From the NCBI RefSeq assembly GCF_027172205.1, contig NC_070607.1:24652069-24716068 (forward strand): a stretch of 64,000 bases of DNA, read 5' to 3'. Origin of the DNA: Podarcis raffonei. Taxonomy: Eukaryota; Chordata; Lepidosauria; Squamata; Lacertidae. Of the stretch, positions 36,701 through 46,098 are shown one piece after another; position 1 is the first letter of the stretch; the number at the start of each line of letters is the position of its first letter. The position numbers and the translations under genes were made by a program. The notes below the pieces were generated by a model. The model ran no database searches, was not told the origin of the DNA, and saw nothing but the letters and a program-made list of their open reading frames with translations.

Positions 36701-39700
36701 TTAATTATTATTATTATTATTATTATTAAACATTGCCTAAAAAAGAAAGTGTGAATACTTGCCTCATTGAAGTATGAACAGTAAGATGCAAAAAAGGAAG
36801 CTAATTCTTACTCTGGGAGTAATAAATGATCAGTAGAAAGAAACAGAACTTTTATAACTTTAAATGCACCCACATCCACTATAGCTAGTAAGCAAGAAAA
36901 CTTCTGTTTAATACTTTGTCATCTCCTCTTCTGTCTTTTTCCTTATTCCTCCTTTGGGAGCAGAAACAAGTTTATTGGCATAGGCATAGCCAGAGTGGGT
37001 GGGAGGCAGCTGTCCCTCCCAATCAAGTAAATAAATAAATATACTTAACTGACCAACTGCATCACAGATAGCTTGGTTCTGCCCCTACCCCACATAAATC
37101 TTGACTACATCAATGTTTCTTGATATTAGAAAAATATTTTAAATGAATCACAACTTTGTGATGTGATCAGACATATTACTTAACCAACATCAGCTCTGCA
37201 AGGTCCCCAAAATAGAAGTAAATAAAACAGAAATAAGAAATAAATTGAAGCATGTGTTGCCTCTCAGCTGTGTTTGTTTAGTCCAAAGTAAATCCCAATA
37301 TCTTCATTTTAACAGCTTTCCGGGATAAGTGTGCACAGGATTACAGCCTCAGTCTCTTATCTGTAAAAATGGGATCCATGAAGTTGTGAAACAGGATCAA
37401 GTTCTGCAGTAGCTTAAAAATGCTGTGCAAATACCGGTAGCTACAAGCTCTTTTAGGAACAGTTTCTGTTAAGTCATTGCAGCTTTGTTATAACTAACTA
37501 TAAATGTAGACTGGACATTGGAAGGTTTGAGTTAAAAGAAAGGCAAATGTCACATAGACTATAAGACTCCTTCATAAAAATAAGTTCCATTTTAAAATAA
37601 GAACCACAAAGTTGGAAAGGCACTCAAAGTTCATTTAGTCCAACCCCTTCTAATGCAGGAAATTAACTACTACAATATCCCTGTTAGATGATCATCTGCC
37701 TTAAAAATTCCAATACTGTAGAAAGTTCACCACCTTCCTAAGCAGGCTGCTCCAGTTTAGAACAGCTCATACTGTCAGGACTTCCTAAATCTAAGTCATG
37801 AGTTACTTTCTTGTAAAAGAGTATATAGAAATGTTGTACTCACACTGCCCATTAAGATCCCTATTAAAAGCCACCTATCAAGAGGAACAGCTTCTTTTTA
37901 CAAAGCATCTGACAAGTTACTTTAGTGATAAATTTATAGAGTGCCATAACTAGTTTGGTGTGTACAAAGGAGCTTTGGACATGTTTCTCCAACATCAGTT
38001 CCTCATGGCATATAGCAAACTGCTTTTTAATATGAAGAGGTTTGGAGGTGAGCTGTACAAAGGGGGGAGAAGTCCAAAATTCTACTGAGCCTAGCTTGTG
38101 CTCCAGGATTCTAGAAGATATTAATTATAACAGCATTGTAGTTAAAATTGTATAGAATTGTTTTAATTAAATAGCCTGCTGAAGAAACTAAGTTAGTAAC
38201 AGAATAGCACAGAATATGCAGAATGAAAAGGAAAGGGACTCTGGCCTGCCTAGTCCATGCCCTCTTAACCTTCATCACCTTAGCCAGTCACTCTGGAAGA
38301 GATGAGGGAGAGACGTATGCCATAAAAGTTTTATATTTATTTTGTTAGTTACCCTGCCTTTTTCTGTTGAAAAATAATTATGTGCCTCTCTAGAAAACAC
38401 TTCTATAAGTTTACTTATAATAGACTAATACTTGCTATATTTCTGTAGTTCAAAACCTTTAAAACTCTTTAACAAAAACCTAAAATAGCACACCTTCTTG
38501 GATATCAGGAATCAGGTGTCTTTCATTGGTAACAAATGCCCTACAAAACTCCTGGTTTTCTTTCCAGTGGTTGCCAATAAGTAAATAAATAAAACGGAGC
38601 CAAATTATTCCACAACAGTAAGTCAGTAACTCAGACTGTAATAAAATCTGAAATAGTTGCACTAATTGTTTAGTACAACTATTCTGGTTATGGCTGCATA
38701 AATCAGGCATTTGAACGGCTATATTAAAAATGAACTGCTTTCTCCACTTATGCTGTCAAGGAGTGCAGTGTGCAAGAAATTATTGCTCAAATATATCCTG
38801 CTCACATCTATCAATATTGCAAAGTTTGATGTCTGTTCCAAATGACATCACAAAATTCAGCACAAAATTCAGCACAAACCTGTAGCGCCACATTTAGAAT
38901 GCAATCCTAAACTGCATTCTAAACCCTATTTAATAAACCCTATTAAATCAATGTGACTTAAGCTGCAGTCCTATACCCACTTACCTAGGAGTAATAGTTA
39001 CTAAACTCAATAGGACTTACTTATGAGAAAAAAAATTATAGAACTGGGCTGTTACTTACAAATAAACATGCATCAGATACCAGAGCAAACATTCAGCTAA
39101 AGTATGTGAAACTGTCTTAGAGCACAAAAATAAGTGCATAGGAGTCATTCAAAGCTGAAATATTCAGCTACTGCTACATTCAATTATTTCCATGTATGAA
39201 ATGTTCCCTTATTACAGTGCTGTTTTAGTGTACAGATGAGGTGCCACTAACACATTTTCAAGATGAAGAGGAGTCTTGGAATATTTTATTTCCCAGGGGA
39301 GTTAATGGAAACTAAACCCCAAGCCGCAGTAGCTTCCTTTGTGTGTATCTTCCCCCACTCCTCCCCACCACTTTGGACTTGAGTGCAGCAGTGTGGAGAC
39401 AATGAGCATTCTGTGCACAACGCCCACACGGATTGGCTGGGCTCCCCCCAATACCCCATGATGTAATGTGTTTGGAATGTGCCGGGACTTTAAGCTGGAG
39501 GGGGGGGCAGGGGTGGCATTTCTCATCTGTTTCCCAGACCAAGTGGGTTCAGTAAATTAACATGATGAACCTGGTGTGCATTTGCCGAATCTCACTACCT
39601 TTCTCATACTTCTGTTTAGCATGGAATGGAATTTTTTTTAAGCCTGAGAACCAACGCCATTCCCATCTCAGCACATCACTGTGTTTGGGAAAATATGACT

Positions 39701-41860
39701 GCATACAAGAGTTTACAGGAAATGTGTAGGTGAGGAGATAGTATCAAATATAGGTGCTGAGGGGTGCTAAAAGACTAGCCTAACAGAGGTGTGGATGGGA
39801 ACACTATATCGGAGGCAAGCAAGGCAGAATTCAGAGAAAGCTGCAACTGTGTCCCATTCCCATTTTGTTTTAATCATCCTTTCTCCACAAACAACAAGTC
39901 CATACCTTCACAGCAAACGTCATCCTTGGTGGCATTTTAATCTGACAACTGCCAGTGTTTTAAAAGTGACCTCCATTTCAGAAATCAATCTGCCCTCTGT
40001 CTTTGGTACTGGTCTTTTAAATGCTGTTATAGGGATTGGTTAACAAAAACAACAACCTAAAAGTACAAACTTCCTCGCCCTCGCCGCCCAGTCCTGTTTT
40101 GAGAGGAGAGCTCTGCGTCCACACACTTGTTAAGGGGCAATCAAAAGAAGTAACCCAGGGAGGGAGGCAGGGAGACCGGGAGAGTGCGTGCACCAGCCAT
40201 CCCCTTAGCACACCATCCTGCCTGGCGCTCGCTAGCTCTAGACTGGAGCCACGTAGGCTGGAATCACCTCGCGCTCCCCCTGCTGCTACTGCCGCCATCT
40301 CCCGAGCCTGGGTGGGTCCCGCAAGCCAGGGCGTGCGGGCTCCTAGGGAAACGAGGAGGTGGAAATCTTTTAAGGCAGCAGGAGCAGCAGCAGCAGTTGC
40401 ACACTCGTGTGTCCCCCCCCCCACCGCACGTCAGAAGGCGCAGTCACGAGCGCAGAACTGCGCGTCCCGAAGCCACAAACCAGCGTTCTTCTTTGTTTGT
40501 TTCCCCCCCCCCGCTCCCGCAACCCCTCCTCCTCCCTCCGCTTTTCTCTTCATTAGACCCGGGCTTGTCCCGCCGCAGTGATTTGCCAAGGAGGAGCGGC
40601 TGGGCTGGCTGGCTGTTCGCCTCGGCCTCTGCAGCTGGGAGAGAAAGAAACAAAGTCTCGCTCTCTCTCCCTCTAAAGTCTCTCTCCCGCGCACACTCCT
40701 TGGGGCCTTCTTCCCTCTTAAGCGGGAGGAAGAAAGAAAGAAAAATTACACCCAAAACTTTCCCACACGCGAAAAGAAATAGTACCCTCCCCGCCTGCGC
40801 GCGAAGTTAAAGGGAGGGAGAGCGGGCCGTCATCATTCCCCATCCAAAAGGGAGGCGAAGCCAGACACTTCTCCCCGCCACCGAAAGGAGCGAAGGATGA
40901 GGGGAGGCGGCGGCGGCGGCGGCGGCGCCTCACAGTCGGTGTCTCCACAGTCAGGAGGGGAGTGCGAAGCCTCCCTCTCGTCCCCAGGAAAATAAAATGG
41001 GGACGGGGCGTGTGGGTAAAGCCGGGAGACTCTCCCGTCAAGGAAGGGAGCTCAGGGTCCACGGGGGATTCGGCTTCACCGCCCCCCCCAGCCGCTTTTG
41101 TCTCTCTGGCGATTTCTTTCGCGATAAAAGCGCGGTTGGAAGCGAAGGGCTTTGTTTCTAACCCATTAAAAATAAATAAATAAAATAAAATGGGGTAGAT
41201 GGGGTGCGGTGGCGGGAGTGCCAGCCTGTGATTTACCTCACACGTACATCCGAGGACAAGGGGGTCACACGTCGTCTTCTGAGGGGAGGGGGGGAAGAAT
41301 GGTGGTCTCGGTGAGGGGAAAGTGAGGGCTCCTTCCAGTCCTCCTGCCGAGAAGCAAGGGGGAGGGGGCTCACTCGTCCTACACAGCCGGAGTTTGGGGT
41401 GGGGGCTTCGTTTCGCTCATGCCCCACAGTAAAGGAAGTCCCCCCTATTACACACACACGGTTTTAAAACCACACGGCTGAGGTAACCTTCGCCTTTCAC
41501 GCGCCCCCCCCCATCCCACCTAATCCCGTGCATGGTGAGGTGATGATGGGGCAGGCAAGGGAAACGAAAAACGTCCGAATTAGGCAGTTGGGAGTTTGGT
41601 TTTTCTCCCTCCCCCCCCCCTTCGCCCTAAAAGTTGTGCGTTTGGGGGGGGGAGCGTCTGTTTCCCTGACCCTGAGGAGAGCGAAACCATTCTCTCCCCT
41701 CAGGAAAAAAGGGGGCTTGTCGCCCGCGCGTCCCTCCCGGTCCACGAACAAAAGCCGAAGGAGGCGCTGGGATAACCACCATCTTCTTCGCCGCGAGCCC
41801 TACCTTGTTCTTGACCTCGGCCGAGAGCCCGTACGAGGGGCCCTTGTTGAAGTGGGTCAT
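15402..41860 (-). CDS. CNN3: CNN3, calponin 3 (complete, seven coding exons)
   Basis: Acidic calponin, a cytoplasmic actin- and calmodulin-binding protein that modulates actin filaments and stress fibres in non-muscle and smooth-muscle cells. Exons in coding order: 41804-41860, 23600-23721, 21563-21629, 19859-19996, 19180-19296, 16908-17054, 15402-15749; sum 996 bp, 331 residues plus stop (human 329). All introns are GT-AG and the frame is continuous. A calponin-homology domain covers about residues 25-130 (W-I-E-E-V-T-G ... [20 protein letters not shown]). Three calponin repeats follow with the core LQMGTNKxASQxGM (about 165-190, 204-229, 243-268). The acidic Asp/Glu/Tyr tail ending D-Q-G-I-D-Y marks paralogue 3. 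The start is set by [19 protein letters not shown]. Convergent with SLC44A3; ALG14 lies upstream on the same strand. Confidence 0.97.
15750..16907. other. CNN3 intron 6
   Basis: Its upper half is mostly an antisense L2-like LINE relic (16050-16830). The lower part shows nothing recognisable. Confidence 0.6.
16050..16830 (+). mobile_element. L2-like LINE relic
   Basis: Broken reverse-transcriptase frames on the plus strand resemble L2: P-K-A/L-x-N-I-Y-M-K near 16090, C-H-Q-Y near 16145, [11 protein letters not shown] near 16225, and V-E-A-A-A-S-A-K-C near 16780 (cf. L2 L-Q-L-V-Q-N-A-A-A-R). It ends in an A/T-rich tail with aaataaataaaat. Old and frame-broken. Confidence 0.6.
16908..17054 (-). 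CDS. CNN3: CNN3 exon 6
   Basis: 49 codons from [20 protein letters not shown] to MGTNKGASQ, so it carries most of repeat 1 and the start of repeat 2. Acceptor ctctttatag, donor gtaagc. A large palindromic MITE begins 71 bp upstream of this acceptor. Confidence 0.96.
17055..19179. other. CNN3 intron 5
   Basis: It holds the 713 bp palindromic MITE and a GGATTGCA-type repeat at 19065-19155. Between 17840 and 19060 I recognise nothing; a GC-rich stretch at 18845-19010 may be an unnamed repeat. Confidence 0.55.
17126..17838. mobile_element. Large palindromic pogo/Tigger-like MITE with 60 bp internal tandem hairpins
   Basis: TA target dinucleotides flank it (17124-17125, 17839-17840). Its ends CAGTGGTGCCCCGCAAGACG and, read inward from the right, CAGTGCTGCCTCGCAAGACG are terminal inverted repeats. 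The middle is GC- and CpG-rich with a 60 bp repeat in register at 17315, 17375, 17435, 17495 and 17555, each itself a palindrome. Long open frames here on both strands follow from the repeat and are not genes. The superfamily is inferred from the TA site and CAGTGGTxCC ends, shared with five smaller elements in this window. Confidence 0.8.
19180..19296 (-). CDS. CNN3: CNN3 exon 5
   Basis: 39 codons, [20 protein letters not shown] then [19 protein letters not shown]. This is the linker and the start of calponin repeat 1. Acceptor ctcctag, donor gtaagc. Confidence 0.96.
19420..19672. mobile_element. hAT-type MITE with perfect 8 bp target duplication
   Basis: AATTAATG occurs at 19412-19419 and 19673-19680. 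The ends CAGGGGTCAGTAAACT and, from the right, CATGGGTAGGCAAACT are imperfect inverted repeats. An 8 bp duplication and CAGGG-like ends fit hAT. It lies in CNN3 intron 4, about 120 bp from exon 5. Confidence 0.85.
19859..19996 (-). CDS. CNN3: CNN3 exon 4
   Basis: 46 codons from [10 protein letters not shown] to VALAGL, with the conserved [19 protein letters not shown] at the CH-domain end. Acceptor aatttcag, donor gtatgt. Confidence 0.96.
19997..21562. other. CNN3 intron 3
   Basis: Apart from the repeat at 20570-20780 and a G-run at 21181-21188, no feature is recognised. The 97-codon open frame at 20860-21153 is AT-rich and has no known match. Confidence 0.5.
20570..20780. repeat. Squamate LINE-derived repeat fragment
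   Basis: Wording such as ataccctgtccctaggtgac and gtgcccaggtaccaagtgcc matches the dispersed type seen at 60540-61545. It lies in CNN3 intron 3; the family is not named. Confidence 0.4.
21563..21629 (-). CDS. CNN3: CNN3 exon 3
   Basis: 67 bp. Its first base completes the split Glu codon, then [22 protein letters not shown] in the CH domain. Acceptor gttttttacag, donor following CAG. Confidence 0.95.
21737..21978. mobile_element. Pogo/Tigger-like MITE
   Basis: A TA-flanked element with ends tagttgtaccttgg and ccaaggtatgactg. Inside is a near-perfect palindrome (cttctgattggctgcagga and its complement around 21827-21868). Same family as 30261-30511. Confidence 0.75.
22555..22715 (+). mobile_element. 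CR1-like LINE 3' end
   Basis: ctggaaaccacaggatggga, catctggttggccaccataa and ggcctgatctagctgactct are the same 3' region as at 11380-11530. Confidence 0.7.
23600..23721 (-). CDS. CNN3: CNN3 exon 2
   Basis: The acceptor is ttgtattgcag and the donor gtaagc. It codes [28 protein letters not shown] and [11 protein letters not shown] plus two bases of a split Glu codon: the first half of the CH domain. Confidence 0.96.
24285..24375. repeat. GGATTGCA-type short dispersed repeat
   Basis: Arms gcaatccaatgtatg ... gcttgctcccaattatgtg ... caggattgcag. An imperfect palindrome of the kind noted at 10240. Confidence 0.5.
25555..25935. repeat. GC-richer unnamed block, possible dispersed repeat
   Basis: It begins with a GTT run (25567-25580) and is distinctly more GC-rich than the intron around it. 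It has overlapping open frames on both strands but none looks conserved. I suspect a squamate repeat but cannot name it. Confidence 0.3.
27073..27140 (-). mobile_element. CR1 3' end fragment
   Basis: agaatcatagattgtagtgc ... gtcatctaatccaacccc is the reverse complement of the CR1 3' end (tagatgac... tctatgattct). The sequence after about 27150 differs and is not identified. Confidence 0.65.
27678..27754. mobile_element. Pogo/Tigger-like MITE, partial
   Basis: It matches the right-hand 77 bp of the MITE at 60685-60893 nearly base for base (aagttcttaac ... ggagtctgtaacctgaagcg ... ggtaccactg) and ends at a TA. The left part is missing or unrecognisable. Confidence 0.7.
27804..27893. mobile_element. 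90 bp hAT-type MITE with perfect 8 bp target duplication
   Basis: GCTCAGGT lies at 27796-27803 and again at 27894-27901. The ends are exact 16 bp inverted repeats, CATAGCTGTCAACTTT and AAAGTTGACAGCTATG. Confidence 0.88.
29882..30086. mobile_element. Pogo/Tigger-like MITE
   Basis: TA before the left end catgggtacctcaatttaag; right end cgtaaaccgaggtaccactg. Internal repeats of the end motif (cctcggtctaagaatgg, cctcggtttaagaatg) are in direct orientation. Confidence 0.75.
30178..30830 (-). mobile_element. tRNA-derived SINE split by a MITE
   Basis: The left piece, gaatataggaagctgcctta at 30183, and the right piece, gtggattgaacctggga at 30756 with its complement-strand B box, are the two ends of a common squamate SINE in minus orientation. 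The MITE 30261-30511 sits inside, and the middle is diverged. Confidence 0.6.
30261..30511. mobile_element. Pogo/Tigger-like MITE inside a SINE
   Basis: TA at 30259-30260 and 30512-30513. Ends CAGTGGAACCTTGGTTC and GAACCAAGGTACCACTG are inverted repeats of 17 bp with few mismatches. Confidence 0.85.
30930..31120 (-). mobile_element. MIR-like CORE SINE
   Basis: Minus orientation: caactctgtgagataggtta, gtcatccagcaagctcc, ggggatttgaaccctggtct and the tRNA-like end ccaccagctgctacgccac. The order matches a reversed MIR-type SINE. Confidence 0.65.
32600..33730 (+). mobile_element. L2-like LINE relic, interrupted by a SINE
   Basis: Decayed plus-strand frames resemble L2 reverse transcriptase: D-H-T-Q-L-Y-F near 32635, [12 protein letters not shown] near 32690, L-H-W near 33020, then beyond the SINE V-Y-K-A-L-N-S-L near 33426. 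A 3' tail with gtaaactgctgctg follows near 33680. Confidence 0.7.
33068..33416 (-). mobile_element. Sauria-type SINE inserted in the L2 relic
   Basis: aaaggtaaagggacccctga tail at the low end, and B-box complement ggggatttgaaccg and ccacagcaccacccgc head at the high end. The direct repeat agttttga at 33057 and 33418 marks the insertion. Same family as 12285-12637. Confidence 0.88.
34540..34770 (+). mobile_element. L2-like 3' end fragment
   Basis: ttttaaacatcagctgaaaa, ctttcctattccgccagacc and the T-rich stretch ending at the cagatattttgtatttcag region resemble the L2 3' end. Degraded. Confidence 0.45.
35550..35685. mobile_element. hAT-type MITE, 7 of 8 bp target duplication
   Basis: ggctttag before and tgctttag after. 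The ends catatcatccaacattt and gacatttggagggtct are imperfect inverted repeats. Confidence 0.6.
35927..36110. mobile_element. Possible hAT relic
   Basis: The left end has ccagttatcatcaacctttt and the right ggtctcaacccaccagttta, resembling facing ends of a hAT element. No clear target duplication. Confidence 0.35.
36600..36728 (+). mobile_element. LINE 3' tail with (ATT)n
   Basis: cttgtgcaccaccctgagac followed by ggctgtgtataaatta and a run of ATT (36707-36728) is the form of L2-like 3' tails in this window (compare 42800-42885). Confidence 0.5.
37600..37810 (-). mobile_element. CR1 3' end
   Basis: agttggaaaggcactcaaag, catttagtccaacccctt and gttcaccaccttcctaagca are the reversed CR1 3' region, as at 60285-60540. 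Confidence 0.6.
38895..39050. repeat. GGATTGCA-type short dispersed repeat
   Basis: Two halves: agaatgcaatcctaaactgc, and gcagtcctatacccacttac with ctaggagtaatagtt and aataggacttacttatgag. Confidence 0.5.
40905..40927. repeat. (GGC)n run in CpG island
   Basis: About seven GGC units in CNN3 intron 1, reading GCC on the gene's sense strand. Confidence 0.9.
41804..41860 (-). CDS. CNN3: CNN3 exon 1, start codon
   Basis: ATG at 41860-41858 in context gccgccATGA; 19 codons [19 protein letters not shown], then donor gtaggg. It lies in the CpG island. Confidence 0.97.
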
Positions 41861-42160
41861 GGCGGCGGGTCGGTGTCCGTGTGCCTTACGCCTTGTGGCG
41901 CCAGAGGTGGTAACGCTCCGGCTTGCCTATGCTGCTGCTGCTGCTGCCTGCCTTCCTGCGCTCGACTGGGCGGCTTTCTGGGTGCTGCCTGAGCTCGGAG
42001 AGAGCGAGGGCGGGCCGGGCTCGCAGGGGGAGAGGGAAGGAGGAAGGGAGGGACCTGGGCCAGGCTGCCTGACAGGGGAGCCCCGCCGCGGAGCTGGCGG
42101 CTGCAGAAAGTTCTAGTCCCTCCCTTGTCCGAAAGGGCGGCCTCCGCCGAAACATCCATT
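41861..42160 (-). other. CNN3: CNN3 5' UTR (inferred extent)
   Basis: GC-rich leader upstream of the ATG. It contains a CAG run on the sense strand (about 41930-41948) and a gaaagttc dyad near 42102. The upper limit rests on the TATA-like box and is uncertain. Confidence 0.4.
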
Positions 42161-42184
42161 TCCCTTCAGAGGAGCTGAGGGGTA

Positions 42185-42190
42185 ATTATA
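42185..42190 (-). promoter_or_regulatory. TATA-like box upstream of CNN3
   Basis: TATAAT in gggcgttataattacc on the minus strand at the upstream edge of the CpG island. A start site about 30 bp downstream would give a leader of about 300 nt. CpG-island promoters often lack a TATA box, so this is tentative. Confidence 0.3.
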
Positions 42191-42389
42191 ACGCCCCTCA
42201 GCTTCTCATCTGGGCTCGTACCACAGATGAGGGCAAACGCTTATCCCCTGGTAGATCAGACTCCAATATAAACTACTCTGGTTTATACACGGAATAAACT
42301 CCATGCAGCTAAACCCATAAAATAAAATAAAAAACACAGGCACACGACCTTAGATACAACCAAAATGGATTGTTTCCCCCAAACTTTGG

Positions 42390-42515
42390 TCCTTAAAGCT
42401 GTTCTTTGGAGGACTACAATTCCCATCATCCCTGACTGCTGGTCCCACTAGCGAGGGATGATGGGAGTTGTAGTCCTCAAACAGCTTGAGACTTCTAAGT
42501 TTGGGAAACACTTGA
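42390..42515. mobile_element. Palindromic hAT-like MITE
   Basis: Arms gaggactacaattcccatca / tgatgggagttgtagtcctc and outer ends cccaaactttgg / aagtttggga. The ends resemble degenerate CAGTGTTTCCC. No clean target duplication. Confidence 0.6.
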
Positions 42516-42561
42516 TTGCTGTGAGGCCCTCCACTTCGGGCAGCTATCTTTGAAAAATTAA

Positions 42562-42892
42562 TTGGGATGCTTCAGGTGGCCCAGAATGCAGCTGTGAGGA
42601 TGTTGGTGGGCCCAGGATCCTGCAGCAGCTGCACCCATGTCATGGACTGGCTGGATGCAGGGGCTGGAGGTGGGAAGCACCTGCTGGGGGACCCCCCTAG
42701 GATAGGAAAGCTATATCAGTTGCATAGGGAACCCCCAGACTGAGAGAGGATAAGGTGTTCTCCTCTCCTCACTTAGTTGTTGTTTTTTATGAAATTGTCA
42801 TTTGAAATGTTGTAAGCCACCCTGAGTGGTGCTTTTGCATCAAAGGAGTGGGATATAAACATTTTAAATAAATAAATACCCCAGGGTAAAAC
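42562..42892 (+). mobile_element. L2-like LINE 3' fragment
   Basis: A frame with V-A-Q-N-A-A-V-R-M-L-V-G (cf. L2 V-Q-N-A-A-A-R-L-L-T-G) and a tail gttgtaagccaccctgagtg ... gggatataaac, then aaataaataaa. Confidence 0.65.
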
Positions 42893-44935
42893 TCTGGCCT
42901 AATCATGGTGATAGTTGATCACATCTGAGTCCACTCAGAATGACAACTACTCTGGGATAAACTCTTCTCAAGGTAATATAATCATTTCAGCTACCTGCAG
43001 TGAGTCCATGCTTATAATTCCTTTCAGGTGGTAATGAGGATTTTATCACATAGCAGGCATATATGATAAAACAGTTTTCTGTGTGCATCATCCTGCCAGG
43101 TAAGAAGAATTTTACCACACATCAGTTGGTAAAAAAGCTTTATGGGCATCTGAGCATGTGCAGGGTGCTTCTCCCCCCTATTGAATAACAACAGTGCACC
43201 CACCTATAGATTCCTACAAAAGCAGCATTCTTTCTTTTTCTTCATATAATTTAATAAACACTCTTAACCCACAAAATGCCCTCTGCTAAATGTATATTGG
43301 TTAAGAGGCTATTGGAAGTTCTGGGATTTAGGGAAGGTGCTATGAGGAGAAGGAAGGCTCAAGTGAAGGAGAATATGTGGAAAAAGTTATTATGAAAACA
43401 TTTTGGGAACTGTGTACTAAGATCACGGAGCCAGGGGATAGCCAAAGGGAGAATTGGCAGTTATTAACTACTGGAGCGTAAACTGCTCATCATTTTTTGC
43501 CAAAAAGGGGAGAAACATCAAGATCAGTAAAGAATCCCTTGCCATTCAGAGCTTTGTAGCAACGTTATGGAAAAATAACATGCAGGAAACTTTGCCTTAG
43601 GAATCTGAAATAGCCACTAATTTCTAACACATGGTGCACGAGAGATACAGATGCTTGTTAAAAAAGAAAAGAAGCCATTGCTGGACTAGATCAGTGGCTG
43701 TGCTGATTCTCTCCCTGCCTAAACATCACTCAAATCTAACTACACACACACACACACTTCCTGTAATTCAGTCTTCAATTATTTTATCCCTTGGCTCCAT
43801 CACAGGGAATTGTGGATATGTGGGATGACTTCATAAGAGTAGCAGCTACATTTGCCCTGGCAGGGTTTATGTGCTTTTGAGAAAGAAAGAGCGAGAGTGA
43901 GAGAGATTCACAATGTCATTGCCTATTATTGCATATCTTTGGTACAATAAACACATTACCTGCTGAACTTCTGCCTGCCATAGGCAGAAGAGGCAGAATG
44001 CGCATGCGCACACATAACATATGACAACTCCTACAAATGTTTTGTAGATGAGTGGAACTTAGAGGCAGCGGACTGAAACATTAGCCTATCCAATCACTGG
44101 GACAAATGTGCTCCATTGCTAGAGTGTCTCCTCCCACCTCTGGCCGATGCAACAGCCACCATGGACAGTGCGAAGCACATTGTATGAATATTGAAAGGAC
44201 ATCCTGAAACAGAGACTGGTCACAAGAAAGCACTGTATTTTAGAACATTTGGGGGAGGGGTAAGAGATGAGAGACTGTAAGGGGTTTGTGGCTATTGCAT
44301 TTTTGCGTTTTTACATTGCTGTACACACTAGAGGATGGAGATGTTTTCACCCAATGTGCATTACCAGGTTCCTTTTCCCATGCCTGCAACCCACCCCTCA
44401 AACTCCAATTCAATGAAACTGTCATTTGCACATGCATTGTCTTCTGTCTGAAATGTACATACTTCGACTTAACAGCAATATGTTTTCAAATCGGATGGAT
44501 GTTGGTTTGAGGAGAAATGCATCAGGCAGTGGTATTTCTTAAAAAGCTGCACTTTTAAAGAAAGTGTAGGATGCATATGAGTTGTGGCTAATGTCATGTG
44601 TACTCAGCTTCAAATACCAGAGGTGGGAGGGCATTGAAGATGGGTGTAAGTCTGCTCTTTCCTCCTTATGTAGGTACAACAAATAGTGCCATAACACTAC
44701 AAAAGACACTAGGCTCAGGCTTGCTAATTGAGTTGCTTTTAGGTTTGAGCTGTATTTTGCAGTTAAACATGAACAGAGGAAATGGGCAATATTTGGGGTA
44801 GAATTCAACAGAAAAAGCAAGAGGAGCTCCAAACACAGCAGGGCTGAATTAACACATTAATACTGTTAGCATCTAAAGAAGGAGCCCCATAAAACCATCA
44901 CTCCAAAGTCTAAAACAACTGCAGGAAACCTGTGA
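42893..44935. other. Intergenic DNA
   Basis: No gene seen. A short CA run at 43742-43756 and a GA stretch near 43885 are the only simple repeats. No recognised transposon. Confidence 0.5.
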
Positions 44936-45056
44936 CTCTCCAGATGTTGCTGGCCTACATCTCACATCATCCCTGGCCATTGCCCATGCTGGCTGAGGCT
45001 GATGGGTATTGCAGTCCAACAACATCTGGAGGGCATCATGTTCCCCACCATGGCCT
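44936..45056. mobile_element. Palindromic hAT-like MITE
   Basis: gactctccagatgttgctgg ... tccaacaacatctggagggc are the inverted arms. It is the same family as the intact copy at 59306-59429, with outer ends decayed. Confidence 0.65.
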
Positions 45057-46067
45057 AAAATTACCTAACTACATCATAGTTAAAATGGGATGGGGGTGGA
45101 GTCATGTACACCACCTCGAACCCCCTGGAAGAAGGGAAGACGAGATGCCAAAGTGATCGATAACAGCGACAAAATAAAAGGTGCTATGTGAAGGCTGCTC
45201 AGCTGATGAAGGCTCAGATGTGCATATCCATCAGCATCATTTTAGATCACAGGCAGCCCCCTAAGAGCCACTCAATAACAGAGACCAGTTATCAACACTG
45301 GATTGCCATTGTAACCCCTCTGGCATGCACAAAGCTTTGTACCTGCAGAAGAGGAGCTGCAGATTTATACTTTCAATCTGAACTGGATTTCCTTCATTTT
45401 TTATTAACACTGATGGATTTTATGCATGCAGAAAGCAGAGCAATGGGTGTTTCTCGCTGCCCACCCACCCCCACCTGAAATATGGAAAAGAGTTAAAAAT
45501 CTGGTGAGGAGTTACCACGTCTCTACCACACATGGAGGGCTGTTGTACTGAGGTGTCAATTATTATTAATCTCACTGGAAAGACTCATATTCCCAGAATT
45601 GAGAGAACAGCCATGTCATTGTATGGCTAAGACTTTCTTTTCTTTTTAAAACAGAGAACCACAGCCCTGTCTTTCATATACTTAATGGCAGCATGCTGGT
45701 ACAAACCCTTGGAGATAAATGTTTCTATACTCATGTAATTTCACTTTAAGTACTGTAGTGGACACAGTGTCTAGCAATAGCTACTCTCTTCTTTATTTCC
45801 TTTTTGGTTTTTGTTACATTTGTTCTATTAGGTACAGACTTTCCCAGCTCTCATTCTGCAAACTATGTTGACAGATTTCTCTTTTCATCATTTTGTCCCA
45901 AAAGGGTTTCATCTGCTTTTTGAATGACTGTGGATGCTGCAAGGCACCTGTGTTTCTCTCATGCTTGCTTTGTAGCAAATAATAGATGATGACAGATTTA
46001 ATTGGCAGTCATCATTGGATCCTAAATTACGCTTATGGATATTTCAAAATCAATGTCTGGACAGAAG

Positions 46068-46098
<31 letters not shown>

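Larger units (their letters stand above)
23722..41803. other. CNN3 intron 1 (18 kb)
   Basis: A long first intron typical of calponin genes. It carries MITEs (27678, 27804, 29882, 30261, 35550), SINEs (30178, 30930, 33068), LINE relics (27073, 32600, 34540, 36600, 37600) and the 3' part of the CpG island. Stretches without any recognised element include 25950-27070, 28200-29460, 31130-32560 and 38000-38880. Confidence 0.6.
40040..42165. promoter_or_regulatory. CpG island over the CNN3 promoter and first intron
   Basis: A sharp change from AT-rich intron to GC- and CG-rich DNA, with dense CG dinucleotides, purine- and pyrimidine-rich runs, and no transposons. It covers CNN3 exon 1 and about 1.7 kb of intron 1. 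The long open frames inside it (up to 208 codons) are compositional and not conserved. Confidence 0.85.

Noticed and set aside
40036-40810. Overlapping open frames of 181 and 208 codons
   Set aside because: They lie in the CpG island inside CNN3 intron 1, are driven by GC content, and show no domain.
41930-41948. CAG run as a polyglutamine code
   Set aside because: It lies upstream of the CNN3 start codon, in the leader or promoter.
42102-42112. Heat-shock-element-like gaaagttc dyad near the CNN3 promoter
   Set aside because: Only two inverted GAA-type units; too short to call a functional element.
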